Source of the DNA: Pegoplata infirma
Taxonomy: Eukaryota; Arthropoda; Insecta; Diptera; Anthomyiidae
Reading direction: 5' to 3'
Assembly (NCBI GenBank): GCA_963921195.1
Contig: OY992541.1
Coordinates: 11,192,951 to 11,256,950, forward strand
Length of the DNA: 64,000 bases
In this document: positions 44,926 through 56,032 of the stretch, piece after piece
Layout of the letters: each line of letters opens with the position of its first letter
Numbering within the stretch: the stretch's first letter is position 1
Translations under genes and position numbers: made by a program
The notes under the pieces: generated by a model
What the model was told of the DNA's origin: nothing
Databases searched by the model: none
What the model saw: the letters and a program-made list of their open reading frames with translations, nothing else

Positions 44926-46840
44926 ATTAACGGTCAGACCATTGAAGATGTAGATGCTTTCTGCTACCTTGGTAGCAAGATAACTAAGGATTGTGGGTCA
45001 AATGCTGACATAGCCGATCGCATAAATAAAGCACGAGTGGCTTTCTTTTCCTTAACCAAAATTTGGCGAAGAAATAATATTTCTCGTAAAACAAAAGTAC
45101 GTATTTTTAACTGCAGTGTAAAGTCTGTGTTGCTTTATGGCTGCACTACATGGAGCTTAACGCAAGATACCATTAAAAAAATTCAAACATTTATTAACAA
45201 ATGTCTGAGACAAATTTTTCACATCCACTGGCCAAACAGAATTTCAAATGATGCCCTGCTCCAAAGGGCAAGCTCCTTGCCAGTTCACATAGAGATTCGC
45301 AAACGAAAGTGGACGTGGATAGGTCATATATTGCGAAGACCACAAACAGAAATTGCCAGAAAAGCCCTAGATTGGAACCCTCAAGGACAACGCCGCCAAG
45401 GTAGACCCCGTAACACCTGGGTTCGATGCCTTAAACAAGAATGTTTACTAGCTCGTGTATCCTGGAATCAAACAAAAACAATTGCCAGAGATAGAATCAG
45501 ATGGAGAGAATTCGTTGACGCCCTACACTGAGGGAAAAAATCGTCGTCAAATCAAAAATTTTCGCACTCATTTTTAAAATTCTCAAATTTTTGAAAGAAA
45601 TTTTAATAATGAAATGAAATTTTATAAAATTAAATATGTTTCGGTCTTGATTTTAAAAGTATATTTTTTGAATTAAATATAAAAAAACCCCTTTTTATTA
45701 ATGCTGCCATGATGAAAATTATCATTTTGATTGTAAACAATAGCAAAATGAGTTTTCAACAACTTTAAAAACGACGCCTCATAAATGACGCAATTATTTT
45801 AGAAAAGTTTCGTGGCGTATCATAAGTGAAAACTTTTCAATTTCCATAAAAATTAAATAAACGAAAAATAATAAATATTTTCTTAAAGTAAAACAATGAA
45901 CTAAATTTTTGTAATAAGTGACAAAAGTTAAAAGTAAATACATATGTATTGACATAAATAAAAAAAAACGGTGTGGAAATTAATGTGGAGTTTGCGGAAA
46001 TTAATGTGGAGTTTGCGGAAATTAATGTGGAGTACCTACAATCCAGAAGAAAATTAACATTTTATGACAGCAATCCCGGAATTTTTGTGTTATTTGATGT
46101 CTATTTTATCGTCGGTGCTATGACAAAAAAACCTACGTGTATTTCTTGAGAGACTAGCTAATTTGTGAACTTTTGCGTTGAATTTTAAGGTAATCTTAAT
46201 GAAAAAAGTAGATTTGCAAATTGCAATATTATTTAAATATGTATGTAAGAGGTGTAACTTTAAAACAACGTGAAAGGACAAAATTAATCTAATTCGTAGA
46301 CGTCTTCAACATTTTTTGAAAATCACATGGGTGTTTTCGTCGGAGCAGCGACGATATATTATTTTATTTCTATATATAGAAAATTGCATCTTTCTAACTT
46401 TTCTGTGGTAAAGAAAAATAAATAAAATGTATATATAAATATGAAAAATTCCAATTGTTTTATTTACATTGAAAATTTTAGGAAACAGAAGCAAATTATA
46501 TAAATGATTTTTAATATTTAATTTGATTATGTGCACTTTTGATTTGAATATAAAAAAAAAATTCTCAAATCAACGTTGTTTCAGTTCATTTTTAAAATTT
46601 TGTTTGTTACTGAAGCCATATTAAAAGTGTAGATAAACATTTTCAATTTGAGAAAAAACAAAGTTTGTTGACTTTTGTCACTGTTTTATTTTTAATTTGA
46701 GATTGTTTTTGCTTGATTTGAGAATTTTTTTTTTTCTTAGTGTATGTTCACTCTGAACTTTATTTAAGTATTTGTAGTTTTCAGAAATGTATTTCTATTG
46801 ATATTTAAATAAATAAAGGACATATATATATATATAAATT
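44926..46840 (+). pseudogene. RTE-like reverse transcriptase C-terminal fragment, split by a MITE
   Basis: An open frame begins at 44926 without an initiator (INGQTIEDVDAFCYLGSKIT) and covers about 200 codons to 45525. It contains KVRIFNCSVKSVLLYGC, GHILRRPQTEIARKAL and GRPRNTWVR, the same C-terminal blocks as the LINE at 9345-11540 but clearly diverged, so it is a different lineage. The frame seems to end with a TGA at 45532, but that stop lies in the terminal repeat of a MITE inserted at TA 45524. Beyond the MITE the original codons resume at 46745 (Cys-Ser-Leu, stop at 46754-46756), matching the ALCS terminus of the first LINE. A short 3' UTR ends in an (AT)n tract near 46838. Most of the reverse transcriptase and all of the endonuclease are missing. 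Confidence 0.85.
45526..46742. mobile_element. 1.2-kb CACT-ended element inside the RTE-like fragment
   Basis: TA CACTGAGGGAAAAAA at the left and TTTTTTTTCTTAGTG TA at the right; the inner words AAATCAAAAATTTTC and TTTGAGAATTTTT are inverted counterparts. The TA at 45524-45525 recurs at 46743-46744. Contains a threefold direct repeat of GAAATTAATGTGGAGT (45976-46033). No transposase seen. Confidence 0.8.
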
Positions 46841-46908
46841 CTAAATACTCCAACGTTGGGTTCCAGTACCATTACGAATTTGGTTTTCCTTAGGGGAGCA
46901 CGCTTATT

Positions 46909-47802
46909 AAGTGGAAATACGCCGTAGGTATGTTCGGCAAAAATGTGGGGGGGGGGGGCTAAAACTAATGTGGGTAAGTCTGCATTCCCTATCCCTAAGA
47001 GGCACCATGGGAGCGATAACATCTGATTTTATAAAAAAATGTGTGGAGACCCCCATAAGGCTACCCCATAGAGGGTAGGTTTGTTTGGGGAAAATGTTGG
47101 GGCTGAAAAAATATTGGGGGTCACTCATATATTTAACTTCTCTAGGGTCACCCCTGCGCCAGTTAGAGCGGTAGGAGCAAATTTTATAAAAATGTTATTT
47201 TGTGTGGGAGACCCCTTAGGAATTAGTGATTGGGAAGTGGTATATTCAGAAGAAATGTTGGGGGCGGAAAGTAAATGGGGGTCGGCTTTGCTAATGACCC
47301 ATCTAGGCGGCACCATTGGACCGGTAGGAAATGATTTAATAAAATAAAAAAAAATTATGGGGACCACCCTAAGGGTTGAAGATAGAGGGTAGGTATGTTC
47401 TAAGAAAATGTTGGGGTTGAAAAAATATTGAGGGTCTGTCATACATTTGATTCCTCTAGGGTCACTTCTGGGACAGCTAAAGAGGTAGGAGCAAATATTT
47501 TTAAAAATTGAACCTTTGCATGAGAGCCCCCTTAGGGAGTGGAGATAGGGATTAGGTATATTTGGAAAAAGTAATGGGGGTCGGTCTCACATTTGACCCC
47601 TCTTGGGGCAAAACCAGGAGAGCTGTAGGGCTTTTTGTGAATTTTTTCCCCTCTATGCTCAACTTTGACCCCGATGAGCGACCCCTAGATCCTATCCGAC
47701 CTGCCCCATTTTTTTGCCCATGCATTTTTTTTACGAACCTCACAAAAAAAGCGGTTCTAGCGTGTCGAAATCGAAAACTCGTGCACTATCCCACCCCTAA
47801 TG
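46909..47802 (-). repeat. Right arm of the foldback-like structure
   Basis: Inverted counterpart of 40261-41322, from GTGGAAATACGCCGTAGGTA to CACTATCCCACCCCTAATG, lacking one tandem unit. Includes a run of 12 G bases near 46950. Confidence 0.88.
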
Positions 47803-47833
47803 ATTATGCTGCAAAAAAAATATGATTATGCTA

Positions 47834-48561
47834 CACTCAAAATAATCACTCTGTTTAATTACAGAGATACTCTGCTGAGCCAGCAGAAAATAACATAGAT
47901 TTCCAACCAGCAAGATTTTTTGTTATTTTACGAAGAAAACTCTGTAAAATGATTTCGATAAAAAAATAACTGTAAATTTACAGAATTATCTGTAAAATAT
48001 TGATAAAACCGAAAAGAATTTTACCAAAAAACTCTGTAAATTTACAAAGTTTTAGTTAAATGCATTTTATGAGTTCAAAATTTTACAAAAAAACTCTGTA
48101 AATTTACAAAGTTTTAGTTAAATCCATTTTATGAGTAAAACTTCTCTTTATAAAAAACATTAATTAAAATTAATTAATTAAAATTTAAATTTTGTTAAAT
48201 TTGTCCGCTTTAACTCTTTCAAATTGTATTCACAAAAATAAAAAGTCTTTTTTTTAGTGATTTTTGTTTTTACAGAGCAATAAGTAAAATTACGATTGAA
48301 ATTTAGTATTTTGGTTACGAAATAAACAAAGTATTTTTCTAAAATCCGTATTTTAACAAAAAAAACTCTGTTTATTATCTGTAAAATAGAGATTACAAAG
48401 TAAAAAGTTAAATTACATATACATTTTTGTTTTTCGGTCACAAGAAAATTCAAAGTATTTTCTTAAAATCTGTATTTCGACAGATAACTTTGTCAAATAT
48501 CTGTCGAATTAAGATTACAGTCATTTTTACTGAGCACTTAACAGAGTAATTATTTTGAGTG
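47834..48561. mobile_element. 728-bp CACT-ended MITE
   Basis: Inverted ends CACTCAAAATAAT(C/T)ACTCTGTT of about 25 bp with two or three differences, flanked by TA at 47832-47833 and 48562-48563. The interior repeats CTCTGTAAATTTACAAAGTT, an inverted motif. Non-coding. Confidence 0.88.
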
Positions 48562-48590
48562 TACAAAAAACATTAAGCTGCATTTTTTAA

Positions 48591-49056
48591 GCTACGTTCA
48601 CAATGTCAGAGTCAATCCAATCCATTGCACAGATTGAAATGTTAACCGTGCATAATGTAGAGTGGAGTTCTGTCACATTGTTGTTGACATATTACTTACA
48701 TGCTTTGCAATTTTGGGAAAATATCCTTTTAAATGTTGGCCACATAATTCTAAAATTAAAATTATGTATTTTTTTTTAATTTTTGTAACATTTTATTTTT
48801 AAATTAACACATATTTTGTTTTGTTTATTATTTTTTTTATGACATTATTAGAGATGGCACTTTCGCAGAGGTGTATTTTTTCTCTGTTAACGGTTAACAT
48901 AGGCTATGTTAACTCCAGATTGGAGCTCCAGAGTAGAACATGTTTGACTCTGGAGTGAATTGAAAAAAGATAGTCAAATTCAAAAATATGAAAGTGCAGA
49001 AGGGAAAGGTATAACATTTTCCACAGATTGGAGTACTCCAACATTGTGAATGCGGC
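48591..49056. mobile_element. 466-bp MITE with TTAA-like target
   Basis: Ends GCTACGTTCACAATGTCAGA and the near-complement TTGGAGTACTCCAACATTGT...GAATGCGGC. The left flank is TTAA, the right TTTA, which would fit a piggyBac-type target with one change. No coding sequence. Confidence 0.6.
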
Positions 49057-49323
49057 TTTATTGTGCTGCACTTTTTTTAATACAATGGGTCAAATATTTC
49101 AAAAAAGTGAAATTAATGAAAAATAGTTTTTAAAAATCCAAAAAATTAAAAAAAATGGGAAAATTGTAAAGAATGTTAGGAAAAAAATTACAAAACTAAT
49201 TACTAAAAAAAAAAATAAATAAAAACTAGTCAAAAAAAAATTTTAAAAAATTTGGGAAAATTAAAGAATTTTTAAATTGAAAACTTTAAAAAAAAAATCT
49301 AAAACAAAAAAAAATAGGAAAAA
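49057..49323. other. A-rich spacer
   Basis: Low-complexity A/T sequence between a MITE and Helitron H2. I see no gene or repeat structure. Confidence 0.7.
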
Positions 49324-50264
49324 TCCTTATATATATATAAAAATGACATGTTAGTTTGTTTGTTTGTTTGTATGTTTGTTTGTTTGTGTCGCTTTCAGAA
49401 AAAAACTACTAAACCGATTCAAATGAAATTTGGCATGTAGATAGAGAATTTTCTGGAATGAAAAATGCGACCAATGGCATCTCGATTGGATGCCCCGCCC
49501 CCTTTTACGCCCACTTTTTGTGAATTTCAGATTTTTTAATATATTTGGATGTTTGTTACTGTATTTGGATGTTTGTTACTATATTTGAATGTTTCTTACC
49601 GATTACCATGAAATTTGTCATCCCGCATCTTGATTGGAAGCCACGCCTCTTTTACGCCCACTTTTGTAAATTCAAGGCTTTTCAATTGAGGAGGTCCATA
49701 ACAAAACGCACCAATTCCACTTTAACAGTTTTTTAGATAAACGCATAAATGTAAACAAAGTCAGTAATGACAATGAGTGTAAGTACTGAGGTTTGGGATG
49801 TTTCATAATTAAAGTCAGTAGTGAATTGATGTACAAATATTGAGATTTGTGATGTTTTTTAGTAATGGTTACATAGATTTTAATGTGTACAATAGTATTC
49901 AGTCAAAAAAACAAAAAAATCAAAAAGTGGAATTGGCGCGTTTTGTTATGGAACTCCTCAATTCATTTGCCTGTTTGTTACAATATTTGGTTGATTGTTA
50001 CCAATTCACATGGGATACATATAGCAATTTTTGTGGAAGTGAATATAGGCCTTACCGCATTCGGATTCGATGCCCCGCCTTTTTTACGCCCACTTTTTGT
50101 TAGTTTATGCCGTTTTCACGCCAAAACGATGTAACGAATTCAAAAGGAATTTGGCATACAGTGAGTTTTCTGGAATGCAATAGTGGCTTTACGCCCACCT
50201 TTTTTATAAATTCGACATTTTACAATATATTGGTTGTTTGTTTTCTTTAACATTCCACTTTATA
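49324..50264 (+). mobile_element. Helitron H2, 3' part missing or displaced
   Basis: Begins TCCTTATATATATATAAAAA and GACATGTTAGTTTG, the same 5' end as H3, followed by TTTG repeats and the words CTACTAAACCGATTC and TTTACGCCCACTTTTTGT. It runs into a Tc1-like element at 50265, and no CTAG terminus is seen on the far side before H3 begins, so the 3' end is lost. Confidence 0.72.
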
Positions 50265-51922
50265 CAGCTGCGGTCAAAAAAATAGCACCAGGATAAAACA
50301 AAATTTTCTTCGCTGTTTTTTTTTTAACAATTTAAACTTTTGTCACTGAAAACGTGTCATAAGTTACTTACAAGAGTGTGAAACAATATTACATAACAAA
50401 AGGCTAATTTGGTTTTTTATTTCATTAAAAATTTTCAGAGTTTTTAAAAAAACTTCAAAAACACTCAGTCAAAAAAATAGCACCACAGTACTTTTTGTAT
50501 TAAAATTAAATTCTTAAATTTGAAAAACGAATGGATTATGAATTCAGTATTGTTGTAATATCTCTAAATATTAAAAAAAAAATTGTCGAGTGCTCATTGT
50601 TGACAATTACCTCTGTACAACGTTATTGTGCCGAATTCACGAGATTTTGGGATCTTTAATTCGAAATTGAGTTCCAGATTTGTTGAACAGCCACCCAATT
50701 GGCTTCATTACAAGTTGGTTGTATTCGAGACACTCTCTTCTCTATATCTGTCCATTAACTATCGATTTGATCTAGGTCTGGGGATTGACCAGGCCATTCC
50801 ATCACGTTTACTTTATTGTCCAGAACCAATTTTTTGTCAATTTCCCGTCATGCTTTGGGTAATTGACGTGCTAAAAGACCTAAATTAGTGGCATTTGCTC
50901 AGAAACTTATGGTAACATTACTTTCTGGAGGATATAAACGTTAAGTGTATATCCACGATTGTCCTAGTCCAATATGTGAGCCAAGGTCCAATATATGAAC
51001 CCCACTCCACAGTAGGAAAATATCTCCCACACCATAAGCACCATTTAAGTTATTTTTATTTCGAGTTTTGGATTGAAATCCGAGTTATAGAGTCTTCTGA
51101 CATAGGTATGTAATCCCATGTCTCCAAATAAAACAACAATGGATTCATTGGTCCATAGAACATTGATCCACTTTTAAGCTGGTCATTCTGAGTTACTGTT
51201 AGCAAACTTCAAACGACTTGCAGCATGCTTAAGTGAGAGTGGGGGCAATTTTTCGAATCTACAAGCGTTATGTTGTTGTTGTTGTTTTGTAATCTTCGAC
51301 GAACATTTTCAGCATTTGCTGTCCTTTTTTAGCTCTAGAGCCGTAAATAGGGCCTTCTTCCATTGTCTTTACAAACATCTAACCACTTATGGTGACAAAC
51401 GTCACTTGTGACTAAGTTTTTCAAGCTCTAAAGTTAATTTTGTTGAATTTTTAATCATTTTATAAGCACATCCAACTAATTTTCCTGTTTCAGAATATGG
51501 TTTATGTTCAGAAATTATATTTTTTACAAAAGCACGTTTTTGAGGAGTGTAATGTTGTCCAAGTCGTTTTTTATGAAAATAAAAATCAAATTTTGTAATG
51601 AATTAATTTTTTTGTAAATAAAAACTATCTTCCTTTAGTATTTAACACTTTTATTTTAATAATTTAAACAATATAAATTTTTTTAATAAAATTTTGTCAT
51701 TCGGTGCTATTTTATTGACTGCACTGATTCAGAGTTTTTTTAAATTATCGATCATTATAAAAGAACCGTCCACAATTTTTGGAAAAAGTAAAAACATTTA
51801 AGGGGTATATACTTAGTATAAGAGTATTACATATTTACTTTAAACGAATACACACATAATATTTTGTTTTAATTGGATGAATAGAGATTTTGTCATTGGT
51901 GCTATTTTTTTGACCGGCACTG
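50265..51922 (-). mobile_element. Tc1-like transposon with double inverted repeats, decayed
   Basis: 1658 bp with 26-bp outer ends (CAG...GGTCAAAAAAATAGCACC and complement) and TA duplicated at 50263-50264 and 51923-51924. Second, internal copies of the end sequence lie about 200 bp in from each side (50467-50490 and 51701-51724), the inverted-repeat/direct-repeat layout of some Tc1 subfamilies such as Minos and Sleeping Beauty. A broken transposase lies on the minus strand. Confidence 0.9.
50745..51600 (-). pseudogene. Tc1-like transposase remnant
   Basis: Reading the minus strand, fragments in order are KKRLGQHYTPQKRAFVKNII and YSETGKLVGCAYKM (helix-turn-helix region, about 51600-51420), WINVLWTNESIVVLFGD (about 51170-51120) and WPGQSPDLDQIDS followed by a stop (about 50800-50750). 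The last corresponds to the family signature WPxQSPDLNPIEN. In the family the residue before ES is the first catalytic aspartate; here it is Asn. Several stops and frameshifts separate the pieces, so it is inactive. Spacing of all fragments fits a full-length element of usual size. Confidence 0.85.
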
Positions 51923-51961
51923 TATATTTAAAATATCTTTCTTGAATTATCCTTATCCTTA

Positions 51962-54005
51962 TCCTTATATATATATAAAAATGACATGTTAGTTTGTTTG
52001 TTTGTGTCGCTTTCAGAAAAAAACTACTGAACCGATTCAAATGAAATTTGGCATGTAGATAGTACGTTTCCTGGAATGAAAACTGGCACCAATGGCATCT
52101 CGATTGGATGCCTCGCCTCCTTTTACGCCCACTTTTTGTGAATTTCCGATTTTTCAATATATTTGGTTGTTGTACTATATTTGGATGTTTGTTACCGATA
52201 AACATGCAATTTGGCATACTAATAGGGCGTTTTTGCAAGGAAATATATGCCATCCCGCATCTTGATTGGAAGCCACGCCTCTTTTTACACCCACTTTTTG
52301 TAAATATATGATCCTTACAAAGGGGCGTGGCATTCTTTGGTTTTTCTGTCTGTCAGTACCGATTTACATTAAATCTTCACCACAGATAGTACTAACCGAG
52401 ACGGGAACTATAGGCCATAAGAGAGACCGATCTGCCAAGTGGGCGTAAAATGCCACGCCCCTTTGTATTATATTGAACATTATTTCTGCCTTTTCAGCAA
52501 TTACACTTAAACGGCTGAACCGATTTTAAAAAAATTTTCCCCACATACTACTAATCCAAGCGGGAAATATAGTTCATAATAGGGCGGCGATCACACAAAG
52601 AGGCGAAGATGCCACGCCCCTTTGTACTTCATTGAAAGGTATTTCTATCTGTTCCGTAATCACGCTTAAACGTCTGAACCGATTTTAATGAAAATTTCAC
52701 CACACATAGTACTAACCCAGACGGGCACTATAGGTTATAATAGGAGGGCGCTCTGACGGATGGGCGTAAAAATCCACGCCCCTTTGTATTAAATTGAAAG
52801 TTATTTCTGCCAGTTCCGTAATTACTCTTAAACGTCTGAACAGATTTTATTGCAATTTTCAACACAGATAGTACTAACCGAAGCGGGAACAATATGCCAT
52901 ATCAGCACGTTATTAGGCAAACGCGTTTTAAAATGCCGCTCTTTGTATTAATTTCAAGTTATTTTTGACTGCCATAATAAAGCGCGTTTGGACAAAGAGG
53001 CATTAGTTGCATCGCTCTTTTGTACTATACTAAAAGTTGTTTCTGTTAGTTCCGCAATTACGCATCAACGGCTGAATCAATTAAGATGAAATTTTCGTCA
53101 CAGATAGTACTAAACGAGGCGGGAACTATAGAACATAAAATGAGCGATCGGACAAAGGGGCATAAAATAACACGCCCTGTTAAATTTATTGCACCTCCTT
53201 TCTGCCTTTTTCGCAATCACGCTTATTCGGCTTAACTGATTTTGAAGAAATTTCCACAGCAGATTGTACTAACCGAGGCAGGAACTATAGGCCACAAAAG
53301 AGTGTGGTTTGACAAAGGGGACCCACGCTATTTTGTATTACATTGAAAGTTATTTCTGCCTGTCCCACAATCAAGCTTAAACGGCTTAACCAATTTTAAT
53401 GGATTTTTCACCACATATAGTACTTTCGAAACGGGAATAATAAACCATAATAGAGCATGTTTAGACCACGGGGCGTAAGTTGTCACGCCCCTTTGCACCA
53501 CACTGAAAGTTATTTTCTGTCTGTTCCGTAATTACGCTTAATCGCCTTAACTGATTTTAACAAAATTTCAACACATATAGTACTTACTAACCGAGGCGGG
53601 AACAATATGCCATATTAGCGCGTGATTGGGCAAAGGCGTGTATTTTTGCCAGTTCCGCAATCACGCAAAAACGGCTGAGCCAATTTTTAATAAATGACTA
53701 ACAGATGCGGGCCCATATCAGTGTGCGATCGAACAAAGGGACGTAAATTTCCACACCCATTTATAATATATTGAAATATATTTCTGCCTATTCGTTTATC
53801 ACGCTTAAACGTTGAGTACTAAACAAGGCGGGAATAAAGGGTCATATCAGCGCGCGATCGGACAGAGGTGGTGTAAAGTAATGCGAAATTGAAATTTTCA
53901 CCAGATGGAGTGCTAACCGAGAATGCAACCATAGGGCATTACAAACTGTTATTCATTATATAATATTTTTTTCAACCCGGGCAACGCCGGGTGCGAAACA
54001 GCTAG
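51962..54005 (+). mobile_element. Helitron H3, non-autonomous
   Basis: Starts TCCTTATATATATATAAAAA, preceded by A-T and short TATCCT repeats, and ends ACCCGGGCAACGCCGGGT (53975-53992), then GCGAAACAG and CTAG at 54002-54005 followed by T. A TTTG-rich 5' segment matches H2. The 3' hairpin is almost identical to that of H1. No Rep/helicase. Confidence 0.88.
52310..53940 (+). repeat. Degenerate ~160-170-bp tandem repeat of Helitron H3
   Basis: About nine units, each with AACGGCTGAACCGATTTTAA, AGTACTAACCGAGGCGGGAA and GGGCGTAAAATGCCACGCCC-like words, more diverged than in H1 but in the same orientation relative to the element ends. Confidence 0.82.
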
Positions 54006-54192
54006 TTAAATAATAATTTTTTGGACTTTTTTTTAAACCATTTTTCAATAGTGATTATTTTTGTAATTTTTTTTTTAAGTTCGCCATTTTTTTTTGGAGT
54101 TTTTTGTATTTTTTTTAACCAATTTTTCATTATTTAAATTTTTTAGGAATTATTTAACCCATTGTGCCCCAGCATTTTATTTTATCTATACT

Positions 54193-56032
54193 TCTATACT
54201 AATATTATAAAGAGGTAATGTTTGTATGTTTGTTTTTTTGTTTGTTTGTAGAGGGTAATCTCCGGAACTACTTATCCGATTTTAAAAATGTTTTCAGCAA
54301 TATTTAAAGTGTTCCTCCAGGATGGACATAGGCCAGGTTTCATCGACCACGCCCACTTCTACGCCCACTTTTGGACATAAAACGGAAAATTGAAAAATCT
54401 CCGAAACTACTAAGCCGATTTCAAAAATTTTTTCACCAATACATACCTGAAATGGTCCTTCATGGTGGACACATGCTGGGTTTCATCGACCACGCCCATA
54501 TCTACGCCCACTTTTGTTAAAATTTAAATATCTATGAAACTACTCATCCGATTTCAAAAAAGTTTTCAGCAATATTTAGAGTGTTCCTTCAGGGTCGACA
54601 TAGGCTAGGATTGATCGACCACGCCCACTTTTACGCCCACTTTTAGCCAAAAAACGTAAAATTTAAAAATCTCCACAACTACTGAACTGCTTTAAAAATT
54701 GATTTCACCAATACATGCTTGGAATGCCCCTTCATAGTGGACATATGCTGGGTTTTATAGCCCAAAAACTTAATACTTTAATATCTATTTAACAACTCAT
54801 CCGATTTCAAAAATGTTTTCACCAATATTTAGAGTGTTCCTCCAGGGTGGACATAGGCTAGGATTTATCGACCACGCCCACTTATACGCCCACTTTTTGG
54901 CAAAAAAAAACTAAAATTAAAAAATCTCCAAAAATGTTCATCCGATTTCCAAAATTTTTTCACAAATACTAGGTCCTTCAGAGTGGAAATATTCTAGGTT
55001 TTATTGACCACGCCCATTTCTACGCCCACATTTGGCAAGAAAAACGTAAAATTTTAATATGATCAAACTATTCATCCGATTTAAAAAACGATATCACCAA
55101 TATACATATATTAAGAATGGTGCTTCAGGGTAGACATGGTTTAGCTCTCATCGACCACACCTACTTCTACGCTCAATTTTGGCCAAAAAACGTAAAATTT
55201 CAAAACATCCGAAACTACTCATTTAAAAAACGTTTTCTCCTATATTAAGAATGGTCCATCAGGTTAGACATAGGCTACGGTTCATCTTCGTAAAATTTGT
55301 AAATATACGAAACTTATTATGAGATTTCAAAAATGTTTTCACCAACATTTAGAATTTTCTTTCAGGGTAAGTTAGGAAAGGTTTCATTGACCACACCCAT
55401 TTTAAAGATCACTTTAGATCAAAAGACGTAAAATTTTAAAATCTACCAAACTACTCACTTAATTTCAAAACATTCTGAAAAATTTCCTTTTTGGAAATTC
55501 CTATTTTACTGGGGCAAATACGTGCAAAGTAGTGAACTTTGTAACTTTTTCTATCTTTTGGTCATAAAAAGTTGAAATGTTGGATCCTCCAGCCCAAAAA
55601 ATCATTCTGAAAAACTACCTTCTGGAAATTTAGATTTTAATGGGGATAAGGGTAAATTATTGTAATGTGTTTTTTTTTTTTAAATAATGAAGCCTACATG
55701 GAACGAAATGAATTGGAATTCAGAACAAAATGGAATAAAAAGGGGACCAAATGAATAGAACAGAAAACGAAATGGAATAGAACGGGGAACGAAATGGACT
55801 AAAACGGGGAATGAAATGGTTTCAATAATTACGATATAAGGGCTCGAAAATTTCCAAGAACATTATTTACCGAAACGAACATGTTTCCAAGCTAAACGGG
55901 GCTGTTTTAATATTATTGTTTATTTTAAATAGTTTTTATGGGAGAATTTTAGAAATGGAGACTCTAATCCTGATCTTTCTTTAATCAGGTATTTAATATT
56001 ACCGGGGGCGAAGTTCCGGGCGGGCCTGCTAG
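54193..56032 (+). mobile_element. Helitron H4, different family, non-autonomous
   Basis: Begins TCTATACTAATATTATAAAG (an alternative TC lies at 54185) with AGGTAATGTTTG, and ends CCGGGGGCGAAGTTCCGGG followed by CGGGCCTG and CTAG at 56029-56032, then T. The interior repeats GACCACGCCCACTTCTACGC and ACTACTCATCCGATTT every ~160-180 bp, the same theme as H1-H3 but a distinct sequence. At 55690-55820 there is a degenerate GGAACGAAATGGAATA repeat. Confidence 0.82.

Larger units (their letters stand above)
40261..47802. mobile_element. ~7.5-kb foldback-like structure with long tandem-built arms
   Basis: Left arm 40261-41322 and right arm 46909-47802 are inverted copies, beginning with CATTAAGGGTGGGATAGTG and ending with its near-complement. 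Each arm consists of related ~130-160-bp units (ACCCCCAATATTT, CCCCAACATTTTC, AACATACCTACCC, TAAGGGGGTCCCCACACA). The left arm has one more unit than the right. Such architecture is known for Foldback/Galileo-type elements of flies, but assignment here is inference. The centre holds a broken protein remnant, nested CACT-type elements and an RTE-like fragment. Confidence 0.7.
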
